Positions 1 to 5,520 of a stretch of DNA of 5,520 nt are shown one piece after another (the first letter of the stretch is position 1; the number at the start of each line of letters is the position of its first letter). Location: assembly GCA_018056585.1 (NCBI GenBank), contig JAGPFK010000124.1, positions 1-5,520 on the forward strand, written 5' to 3'. This DNA is from Clostridia bacterium. Lineage in GTDB: Bacteria; Bacillota; Clostridia; Saccharofermentanales; UBA5734. Made by a program: the position numbers and the translations under genes. The notes below the pieces were generated by a model. It did not search any database. It was not told the origin of the DNA and saw only the letters and a program-made list of their open reading frames with translations.

Positions 1-1317
1 ATGCTCAACAGTTATCTGGGCAACCTCAGTCAGGCGGCTGCTTATGTCCGTGTCTGCCATAAAATGAACATCGATGTGTTACCACCGGACATCAACCTGA
101 GCCAAGCCCGCTTTACAACAGAAGGGCATGCCATCCGTTTTGCCCTGGCTGCCGTTAAAAATGTCGGAGAAGCAGCGATTTGGTCGTTAATCGCTGAGAG
201 AGAGGCCCATGGACCATTTAAAAGTTTTGGTGATTTGATGCGCCGCATGGATGACGGCACCCTGAACCGCAAGATGATCGAGAGCCTGATTCGCGCCTCT
301 GCGCTGGACAGCTTCGGCATTCCCCGGTCCCAGATGATCGCGGTGATTGAACCCTTTTCAAACCAGCTGGCTGCCAGCCGCCGTCAAAGCATGACCGGAC
401 AGGTTTCGCTGTTTGAAATCGGTGCGCCGGATTTTTTCGCGTCAGCCGAACCGGACTATCCAAATTTACCGGAATTTACGCAACAAGAAAAGCTGGCCAT
501 GGAAAAGGAGATGCTGGGTCTTTATGTCAGTGGTCACCCCCTTGATGAATATGAGGAGGCCATCTCTTGTCTGGCGACGTTAAACAGCCTTGACTTAGCA
601 GCCGCTGAAGACCAGTCAGACGAGACCCCGCAAACACCGGCAGTGGCCGACGGGGATTCAGCCGTCTGCGCCGGGATGCTGGTCAAACGAAAAAACAAAG
701 CAACCCGGAACAACGAAATGATGTGCTTTTTAACCCTTGAAGACCTTTATGGCCTTTATGAAGTGATTGTTTTTCCCCGGGTTCTTTCAGAGTATCAGCC
801 TTTGCTTCAGGAAGGGCAGGTGCTGTTGATCGGCGGGCGGCTCAGCATCCGTGAAGAGGATACGCCCAAAATCATTGCCGAGGTCATCGCGCCGCTGACG
901 CCTGATCTGCGCCGGCTGCCGCCTGGGTTTCTCAAGCGAAACGGCTTTTCGCAGGCCGCTCAAAATGCGAAAACCGGGTCAAGTAGCAGGCCAAAAGAAA
1001 AGGATATAAGAAACAATAAGCCGGCCTTGGCCGCACAAAGCCCTGAAACGGCAAAAACAGCGGCTCCTTATACGCTTTGTATCCGATATGGGGGCCGGGA
1101 ACAAGATGAAGGATACAAGCGGCTTTTAGCCATGCTGCAATATTTTAGCGGCCCTGTTTTTGTACAGGTGTACCTGGAAAGTGAAGAAAGACTGATCACG
1201 CTCGGCTCTGATTATCAGGTGCGCGCAAACGATGATTTTCTTTTGAGATTATCCGAGCGGTATGGCCGCGAAAACATCGCTTTCATAAGCCAGGCAGACA
1301 CTTGCCCAATGCCGTAA
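1..1317 (+). CDS. dnaE: DNA polymerase III subunit alpha, C-terminal part (5' end outside window)
   Basis: This is the C-terminal 438 residues of the replicative DNA polymerase alpha subunit, which extends DNA at the fork. The ATG at base 1 is an internal Met: the first residues align with the middle of DnaE, ahead of the VLPPDIN and AAVKNVGE motifs, so roughly 700 upstream residues (PHP, palm, thumb and most of the fingers) are missing. Visible in order: the end of the fingers, a helix-hairpin-helix region around residues 84-106, a clamp-binding-like QVSLF at 134-138, the family hallmark SGHPLDEY at 177-184, an OB fold at about 221-299 containing FLTLED and VIVFPRV, a low-complexity linker at about 301-355, and the C-terminal domain at about 357-430. 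The HhH hairpin reads RASALD where the family usually has a GAFD-like sequence. The stop is TAA at 1315-1317. Identity is secure; the catalytic Asp residues lie outside the window. Confidence 0.96.
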   Translation: MLNSYLGNLSQAAAYVRVCHKMNIDVLPPDINLSQARFTTEGHAIRFALAAVKNVGEAAIWSLIAEREAHGPFKSFGDLMRRMDDGTLNRKMIESLIRASALDSFGIPRSQMIAVIEPFSNQLAASRRQSMTGQVSLFEIGAPDFFASAEPDYPNLPEFTQQEKLAMEKEMLGLYVSGHPLDEYEEAISCLATLNSLDLAAAEDQSDETPQTPAVADGDSAVCAGMLVKRKNKATRNNEMMCFLTLEDLYGLYEVIVFPRVLSEYQPLLQEGQVLLIGGRLSIREEDTPKIIAEVIAPLTPDLRRLPPGFLKRNGFSQAAQNAKTGSSSRPKEKDIRNNKPALAAQSPETAKTAAPYTLCIRYGGREQDEGYKRLLAMLQYFSGPVFVQVYLESEERLITLGSDYQVRANDDFLLRLSERYGRENIAFISQADTCPMP

Positions 1318-1331
1318 AAGAACGTTATAAT
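1302..1331 (+). promoter_or_regulatory. candidate sigma-A promoter for the pfkA operon
   Basis: A perfect -10 hexamer TATAAT lies at 1326-1331. An 18-base spacer separates it from TTGCCC at 1302-1307, which matches the -35 consensus TTGACA at four of six positions. The element overlaps the last codons and stop of dnaE, and its predicted start site is near 1338, about 55 bases before pfkA. This would give pfkA and the genes behind it their own promoter. It is a motif match read by eye; no transcription data are available. Confidence 0.5.
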
Positions 1332-1384
1332 AGGCGCAATGTCAGAAAACAGAGAAAGGAAAAGCAAGACCGACCGGGTCCTGC

Positions 1385-1393
1385 AGGAAAAGA
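1385..1393 (+). promoter_or_regulatory. ribosome binding site of pfkA
   Basis: AGGAAAAGA directly precedes the ATG at 1394, with the AGGA core five bases from the start codon. It decides the start, because the upstream ATG at 1339 is in a different frame and cannot extend PfkA. Confidence 0.65.
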
Positions 1394-2389
1394 ATGAGCG
1401 AACTGCAAACCCCCATCCGTAACATTGGTGTGCTGACGAGCGGCGGAGATGCGCCCGGCATGAACGCGGTCATCAGGGCCATTGTCAGGGGCGGCCTTCG
1501 GTATCAGTATACAGTCTATGGGATCCGCCGGGGTTTTCATGGATTGTGGCGCGGTGACATCGATCAGCTGGATGGTGACTCCGTATCCGAGCGCCTTCAA
1601 AGAGGCGGTACATTCCTCATGACAGCCAGAAGTAACACGTTCAACACGCCGGAGGGTGTTGAAAGAGCCATCGCGATGGCACAGGTCTTTAATCTGGATC
1701 TGGTGATTACGATTGGCGGGGATGGAACCTTCCGCGGCGCTCGTGATCTTGCCCGACATGGATTTAAAGTCATTGGCATTCCGGCAACCATTGACAATGA
1801 CATCGCCTGCACAGATTACAGTATCGGCTATGATACGGCGATGAACACGGCCATGGATGCGATCGACAAACTGCGTGATACAGCGATGTCTCATGAACGC
1901 TGCAGCGTCATCGAGGTGATGGGCCGAAAAGCCGGTTACCTCGCCTTAAATGTTGGCATCAGCACCGGAGCGGAAGTGATCATGATTCCTGAAGTCAAAA
2001 TAGATTTTCAAAGAGACGTGATTCGTGTTCTGCTGGAGGGACGCAACAGCGGCAAGCACCACTATATTGTTGTGGTGGCAGAAGGAGCCGGTTCAGCCGC
2101 TGATGTTGCGGAAAAGATTGAAACAATGACCGGTATTGAATCACGCGCGACCATCCTGGGCCATTTGCAACGCGGCGGCAGTCCTACCAACCGTGACCGC
2201 ACCATGGCCAGCATGATGGGTCTTCATGCAATCGAGTGTATCCATGAAGGCCGGCTCAATCGCATCATTGCCTACAAGTCGGATCAAATCATCGACATCG
2301 ATATTGAAGAGGCGCTGAACATGCAAAAAACCATTGATCCGTCTGAACTTCAAAAAGCTTCCATCCTTTCGGCGCGCCGTGCATTCTGA
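1394..2389 (+). CDS. pfkA: ATP-dependent 6-phosphofructokinase
   Basis: This cytosolic glycolytic enzyme phosphorylates fructose 6-phosphate to fructose 1,6-bisphosphate. At 331 residues it is slightly longer than the usual ~320, with a short N-terminal extension before IGVLTSGGDAPGMN (11-24). ATP-binding GGDGT is at 108-112; Gly111 sits where PPi-dependent enzymes carry Asp. PATIDND at 130-136 holds the catalytic base Asp134, again of ATP type (no Lys before TIDND). Substrate-contact residues are present: Arg79, Arg169, MGR at 176-178, Glu230, Arg251, and GHLQRGGSP with His257 and Arg260. By recalled alignment to E. coli PfkA, most effector-site basic residues are kept (Arg28, Arg32, Arg161, Lys221), but the Arg54 equivalent is Gly61. 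The ATG at 1394 is preceded by AGGA at 1385-1388. The next gene starts 13 bases after the stop. The common partner pyk does not follow directly. Confidence 0.97.
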   Translation: MSELQTPIRNIGVLTSGGDAPGMNAVIRAIVRGGLRYQYTVYGIRRGFHGLWRGDIDQLDGDSVSERLQRGGTFLMTARSNTFNTPEGVERAIAMAQVFNLDLVITIGGDGTFRGARDLARHGFKVIGIPATIDNDIACTDYSIGYDTAMNTAMDAIDKLRDTAMSHERCSVIEVMGRKAGYLALNVGISTGAEVIMIPEVKIDFQRDVIRVLLEGRNSGKHHYIVVVAEGAGSAADVAEKIETMTGIESRATILGHLQRGGSPTNRDRTMASMMGLHAIECIHEGRLNRIIAYKSDQIIDIDIEEALNMQKTIDPSELQKASILSARRAF

Positions 2390-2402
2390 TTCTGGGATAT
2401 TT

Positions 2403-2975
2403 ATGAAAGCAAACGATATTCTCTCTTTACCAAACTTGTTAACTTTGATCCGCCTTCTTGCCATTCCGGTTATGGCGCGGCTGATTTATGTCGGCGAACC
2501 GTATGTTTTGCTGGCCTTTGTTCTGTTCCTTTGTATCTGGCTGACCGATATGCTGGATGGGTATATGGCCCGCCGGTTAAATCAAGTGACCGAGTTCGGC
2601 AAAGTATTCGACCCCTTTGTCGACAAAGTCTTCCAGCTGACCGTTGCCATTACGATGTATTGCATTGGGAAGCTGCCGCTTTGGGTGCCCGTCGTGATTG
2701 CCGTTAAAGAATCATTTTTGATGGTGGGCGGCTTGACTTTGTTGAAACGATCTGGCGCTGTTATACCTGCCCGCTGGTATGGCAAAGTGGCGACGATCCT
2801 CCTTGTGATCGCTTTTGCCACGCTCTTTTTTCTTCCCGCGGAGGCTTATTTTCTCACCGACTATATCTTTATTCCGCCCGTTTTACTGTCCCTTTTTGCT
2901 TGTGTCCAATATGGGATCAGCTTTCTCAAAATAATAAAAGAACATCCTCAGGAAACAGCAGGAAACGATTCATAA
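2403..2975 (+). CDS. pgsA: CDP-alcohol phosphatidyltransferase, PgsA-like (probable phosphatidylglycerophosphate synthase)
   Basis: This integral membrane enzyme transfers a phosphatidyl group from CDP-diacylglycerol to an alcohol, in PgsA to glycerol 3-phosphate. The complete family signature D-x2-D-G-x2-A-R-x8-G-x3-D-x3-D is present, with Asp49, Asp52, Gly53, Ala56, Arg57, Gly66, Asp70 and Asp74. The N-terminus LPNLLTLIRLLAIPV is typical of PgsA. About six hydrophobic segments are seen, near residues 12-30, 33-48, 76-92, 94-113, 128-145 and 155-175. At 190 residues the length is normal. The start chosen is ATG 2403, with GGGA at 2394-2397; an in-frame ATG at 2334 would add 23 unrelated residues inside pfkA. 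The middle (WVPVVIAVKE, IPARWYGK) recalls a clostridial CDP-alcohol transferase that may be a paralogue of the housekeeping PgsA usually found near recA/cinA. The acceptor alcohol is therefore inferred, and the gene symbol is a best match. The gene overlaps mutS2 by one base. Confidence 0.88.
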   Translation: MKANDILSLPNLLTLIRLLAIPVMARLIYVGEPYVLLAFVLFLCIWLTDMLDGYMARRLNQVTEFGKVFDPFVDKVFQLTVAITMYCIGKLPLWVPVVIAVKESFLMVGGLTLLKRSGAVIPARWYGKVATILLVIAFATLFFLPAEAYFLTDYIFIPPVLLSLFACVQYGISFLKIIKEHPQETAGNDS

Positions 2976-2977
2976 TG
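2960..2977 (+). promoter_or_regulatory. mutS2 ribosome binding site with TAATG stop-start overlap
   Basis: AGGAAA at 2960-2965 lies nine bases before ATG 2975. That ATG shares its first base with the TAA stop of the upstream phosphatidyltransferase gene. The overlap and the position of the ribosome site inside the upstream gene suggest translational coupling. They also fix the MutS2 start at MDPRSLQTLEYDK, matching the family's usual N-terminus, rather than the earlier in-frame ATG at 2900. Confidence 0.75.
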
Positions 2978-5347
2978 GATCCGCGTTCACTTCAAACACT
3001 TGAATACGATAAAATTATTAAATCGCTGTCACAGCTGGCTATGACAGAGCTTGGACGTCAGCTGTGTGAACAGCTTGAACCTGTTTCTGACCTGAATATT
3101 GTGCTGGCCAGACAGGACGAAACTGAAGATGCAACCAGAGAAATTCTGGAAAGAGGTTCATTGCCGCTGGAAGGTGTAAAGGATATCAGACCTTCTGTTC
3201 ATCGGGCCCTTTCAGGGGCGGTATTGACCTGTACAGAGCTGTTGTTGATCGGCACTTTACTTCGGACAGTAGACCGGCTGCGGACACGTCTTCCAAAAGA
3301 TCGGCCGCCGAATCGGATCATCGAACAGATGATCAATCAGCTGAGGCCCGCTTCAGATTTCGCGGCACGCATTGATGAAGCGATAGCCGGGGACAACGAA
3401 GTGAAAGACCAGGCCAGTTTGCAACTGATGAACATTCGCCGGCGTATTCGTGCTGCCCAAAATGATGTCAAGGAAAGCCTTAACCGGATTGTGCGCAGTC
3501 ATGCCAGAGCTTTGCAGGATCAACTGGTCACGATACGGAACGATCGGTATGTTGTGCCGGTTAAAGCAGAATATCGCGGTGAGATTCCAGGCCTTATCCA
3601 CGATACATCATCCAGCGGTGCAACCTTATTTGTTGAACCGCTGCCTGTTGTCGAACTGAATAACAAAATCAGGGAACTGGTGGGATTGGAGCGCGAGGAG
3701 ATCAATCGGATTCTTCAGGAATTGTCCGAACAGGCGGCTGATATAGCTGATCTGTTGCTCCATGATCTGGATCTGATTTCTAAAATCGATGCGATGATGG
3801 CGCGAGGGAAACTGGCCCTGGAAATGCAGGCCATCCGGCCGATCCTGAATACAAAAGGACAGATCCGATTAATCGATGCCCGCCACCCATTGATTCCCAA
3901 AGAGCGGGTCGTGCCCATCCAGTTTGAACTGGGTATCCGATTCAATACACTGGTGATCACCGGTCCCAATACAGGCGGAAAAACCGTTGCGCTCAAAACG
4001 TGCGGTCTGCTCTGCCTGATGGCCATGGCAGGTCTTATGATCCCTGCGAGGAGCGGGTCAGAAGTTTCTTTGTTTGAAGAAGTCCTGGCCGATATCGGTG
4101 ATGAACAAAGCATCGAACAAGATTTGAGCACTTTTTCCTCTCATATGCGCAATCTGGTTTATATTACCAAGCGCGCAGGCCCCGGTAAGTTGGTCTTGCT
4201 TGATGAATTGGGATCCGGAACGGATCCCTCAGAAGGCGCTGCTTTAGCCATTGCTATTTTGGATGACCTGAGGCAAAGCGGCTGTCTGACGGTTGCCACC
4301 ACCCATTACAAGGAGCTAAAAGGCTACGCGCTGCAAACGCCGGGCGTTGAAAATGCCTGCTGCGAATTTGATGCCGAGACATTGAAACCGACCTATCGGT
4401 TGCTGATCGGCGTACCGGGCGTCAGCAACGCCTTCGCCATTTCCAGCCGACTGGGCTTAAGCGATGACATCATCTGCCGGGCCAAAGCCTTGATGTCTGA
4501 AGAAGGGGTTCGATTTGAGGAACTGGCGCGATCTTTGGAGCAAAACAGATCAAAAGCAGAGCAGGCAAAAAGGGAAGCTGAGGCCTTGAAAGCAGAAGCC
4601 AGGGATTTAGCAGAACAGCTGCGTTCGCAAAACGAAAAACTCAACGAACAGAAAAGACTGGTGATCCGTGAAGCACGTCAGGAGGCGCGTGCTCTTTATA
4701 CTGAGGCGCTCGAGCAGGTCGAACAGCTGTTGGAAGAAGTCCGGGAAAAGAAAAAAGAACAGGATCTGGCCGAAAGCCATCGATTGGCATTAGAGGCTCG
4801 ACAGGAAATCAGGGCCGGGCTCAAAAACATTCATCACGATCTTGAAAAATCAGCTCTTTCGGCCAGCGGCCGCAAGTTGGGTCGGGACGAGCTCAAAACA
4901 GGCCATACCTACTCGGCTCCGGCCTTGGGGCTGACGGGCCGGTTGATTGAAGGTCCGGACAGTCGCGGTTATTATACGCTTCAAAGCGGGGATATGAAAG
5001 TTACGGTGCCTCAGGAGGCTTTACGCGCCCTTTCGGACACAAAGCAGCCCGTAAAAGAAAGTGACCGCCAATCGAAGCGTCTCACCCTGGATCGTCACCT
5101 GACCATGCAATCAGAAATCTATTTATTGGGGGAGACCGTCGAGGAAGCCACCGTTCATTTGGATAAATTTATTGATGACGCTATCTTAGCCGGTATAAAA
5201 AACATTCGCATCGTCCATGGAAAAGGAACGGGCGCCCTGCGTTCTGCCGTATCGCAAATGTTGAGGCGTGATCCGCGCGTCAAGCAATTTCGACTTGGAG
5301 CTTATGGTGAGGGAGACAGTGGTGTAACCATAGCAGAACTGAAGTAA
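2975..5347 (+). CDS. mutS2: MutS2 family ATPase with C-terminal Smr domain
   Basis: This cytosolic 790-residue protein (usual length about 780-790) lacks the mismatch-recognition domain of MutS. Relatives split collided ribosomes in Bacillus subtilis and have been linked to suppressing recombination. The core/clamp region holds NDRYVVPVK (189-197) and DTSSSGATLFVEP (210-222). The ABC-type ATPase shows Walker A GPNTGGKT (330-337), DLSTFSSHM (383-391), Walker B LVLLDE (406-411, Asp410/Glu411), GSGTDPSEG, and the switch His444 in ATTHY. A long charged coiled coil spans about 509-626, followed by a KOW-like domain (640-685) and an Smr domain (about 713-790) with HGKGTGALR at 748-756. Oddity: the Smr LDLRG motif reads I-Y-L-L-G at 715-719, losing the conserved Asp and Arg. 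Because relatives work in translation and DNA maintenance, the exact role here is inferred. It is coupled to the upstream lipid gene, and the next gene follows after 26 bases. Confidence 0.96.
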   Translation: MDPRSLQTLEYDKIIKSLSQLAMTELGRQLCEQLEPVSDLNIVLARQDETEDATREILERGSLPLEGVKDIRPSVHRALSGAVLTCTELLLIGTLLRTVDRLRTRLPKDRPPNRIIEQMINQLRPASDFAARIDEAIAGDNEVKDQASLQLMNIRRRIRAAQNDVKESLNRIVRSHARALQDQLVTIRNDRYVVPVKAEYRGEIPGLIHDTSSSGATLFVEPLPVVELNNKIRELVGLEREEINRILQELSEQAADIADLLLHDLDLISKIDAMMARGKLALEMQAIRPILNTKGQIRLIDARHPLIPKERVVPIQFELGIRFNTLVITGPNTGGKTVALKTCGLLCLMAMAGLMIPARSGSEVSLFEEVLADIGDEQSIEQDLSTFSSHMRNLVYITKRAGPGKLVLLDELGSGTDPSEGAALAIAILDDLRQSGCLTVATTHYKELKGYALQTPGVENACCEFDAETLKPTYRLLIGVPGVSNAFAISSRLGLSDDIICRAKALMSEEGVRFEELARSLEQNRSKAEQAKREAEALKAEARDLAEQLRSQNEKLNEQKRLVIREARQEARALYTEALEQVEQLLEEVREKKKEQDLAESHRLALEARQEIRAGLKNIHHDLEKSALSASGRKLGRDELKTGHTYSAPALGLTGRLIEGPDSRGYYTLQSGDMKVTVPQEALRALSDTKQPVKESDRQSKRLTLDRHLTMQSEIYLLGETVEEATVHLDKFIDDAILAGIKNIRIVHGKGTGALRSAVSQMLRRDPRVKQFRLGAYGEGDSGVTIAELK
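4210..4228. repeat. perfect 8-bp inverted repeat inside mutS2
   Basis: GGGATCCG (4210-4217) and CGGATCCC (4221-4228) are exact reverse complements separated by GAA, giving a GC-rich hairpin within the codons for the Walker B region (LGSGTDPS). No T-tract follows, so it is not a terminator. The protein sequence is highly conserved here, so the repeat may simply be a by-product of coding. Confidence 0.6.
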
Positions 5348-5356
5348 AGCTCGATG

Positions 5357-5366
5357 AAAGGAAGGA
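5357..5366 (+). promoter_or_regulatory. strong Shine-Dalgarno of the pyruvate kinase C-like gene
   Basis: AAAGGAAGGA in the 26-base gap after mutS2 has its AGGA core seven bases before ATG 5374. It supports this start and shows that the gene is a separate reading frame rather than an extension of mutS2, which ends in TAA at 5345-5347. No promoter or terminator fits in the gap. Confidence 0.75.
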
Positions 5367-5373
5367 TACTCTT

Positions 5374-5520
5374 ATGAAGAGTTCGGTCACTTATTTTGAA
5401 CAAAAAGGCAAAGAAAACACAAAAGAAACACTGGAACTGGCCAAAGAACGCGCCATAGAGCGGGGAATCCGGACCATTGTGGTTGCCTCAACGCACGGTT
5501 ATACCGCACTGGAGGCGGCC
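5374..5520 (+). CDS. pyruvate kinase alpha/beta (C-terminal) domain-like protein, N-terminal 49 residues
   Basis: The gene runs off the window after 49 codons. The protein begins MKSSVTYFEQKGKENTKETL, continues with LELAKERAIERGI, and reaches IVVASTHGYTALEAA at about 35-49. The last segment resembles the first beta strand and following Thr/Gly loop of the pyruvate kinase C-terminal domain (compare the ATxSGxTA pattern in pyruvate kinases). The opening, with FE-x-G-x-ENT-x-ETL, matches small proteins of roughly 190 residues annotated as pyruvate kinase alpha/beta domain-containing. No catalytic barrel precedes it, because the upstream frame is mutS2. It is therefore not a pyruvate kinase enzyme, and its function is not established. 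In pyruvate kinase this domain contributes to effector binding and tetramer contacts, so a ligand-binding role is only a guess. A strong ribosome site and short spacing place it in the mutS2 operon. Confidence 0.78.
   Translation, partial: MKSSVTYFEQKGKENTKETLELAKERAIERGIRTIVVASTHGYTALEAA

Noticed and set aside
1318..1393. Terminator or riboswitch in the 76-base gap between dnaE and pfkA
   Set aside because: No stable stem followed by a T-run is present. Only short palindromes are seen (AACGTT, GACC-G-GGTC, CCTGCAGG), which are too small to support a regulatory call.
1325..1894. 189-codon open frame on the minus strand, opposite the start of pfkA
   Set aside because: It lies antisense to the strongly conserved PfkA coding region, its translation has no recognisable domain (Arg/His/Cys-rich, shadow-like composition), and there is no clear ribosome site.
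2334..2402. Upstream in-frame ATG that would lengthen the phosphatidyltransferase by 23 residues
   Set aside because: It lies inside pfkA, and the added basic residues do not match the family, which begins close to LPNLLTLIR. ATG 2403 has a ribosome-site-like GGGA at a suitable distance.
2900..2974. Upstream in-frame ATG that would lengthen MutS2 by 25 residues
   Set aside because: It overlaps the 3' end of the upstream gene and adds non-homologous sequence; ATG 2975 has AGGAAA nine bases upstream and matches the usual MutS2 N-terminus.
3715..4131. 138-codon minus-strand frame opposite mutS2
   Set aside because: It is antisense to the conserved core and Walker A region, has no recognisable domain, and its composition is that of a shadow frame.
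5012..5107. Internal Shine-Dalgarno-like CAGGAGG at 5012-5018 and in-frame ATG at 5105 that could give a separate Smr-only product
   Set aside because: The spacing is far too long, and no ribosome site lies directly before ATG 5105.

Overview
The window is an ordinary stretch of bacterial core genome, with all five genes on the + strand and very tightly packed. In order they are: the 3' part of dnaE (replicative DNA polymerase III alpha subunit), pfkA (ATP-dependent 6-phosphofructokinase), a PgsA-like CDP-alcohol phosphatidyltransferase, mutS2 (MutS2 ATPase with a C-terminal Smr domain), and the first 49 codons of a small protein resembling a free-standing pyruvate kinase C-terminal domain. 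No RNA gene, mobile element, CRISPR array or clear rho-independent terminator is visible. No intergenic gap is longer than 76 bases.

The organism is most likely a Bacillota (Firmicutes) member of the Clostridia/Peptococcaceae/Negativicutes kind. The dnaE-pfkA order is common there, the CDP-alcohol transferase resembles clostridial versions, and MutS2 is almost universal in that phylum. By eye, base composition is near 50% GC. This placement is inference: a Desulfobacterota origin cannot be excluded, since free-standing pyruvate kinase C-domain proteins and MutS2 also occur there.

Layout. dnaE ends at 1317, and its last codons overlap a good sigma-A-type promoter candidate (TTGCCC, 18 bp, TATAAT, 1302-1331). 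A 76-base leader leads to pfkA (1394-2389). The phosphatidyltransferase follows after 13 bases (2403-2975). Its TAA overlaps the mutS2 ATG by one base (TAATG), which suggests translational coupling. mutS2 runs 2975-5347, and the pyruvate kinase C-like gene begins 26 bases later behind a strong Shine-Dalgarno sequence. The spacing suggests that pfkA through the last gene form one transcription unit, possibly with read-through from dnaE.

The products serve different processes: replication, upper glycolysis, phospholipid synthesis, and ribosome rescue or recombination control. The unit therefore looks like a housekeeping operon rather than a dedicated pathway. I found no convincing undescribed system. 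The points most worth a second look are the altered LDLRG motif in the MutS2 Smr domain (here I-Y-L-L-G with HGKGTG intact), the free-standing pyruvate kinase C-like gene, the likely altered effector site of PfkA, and the promoter with a possible mini-ORF before pfkA.
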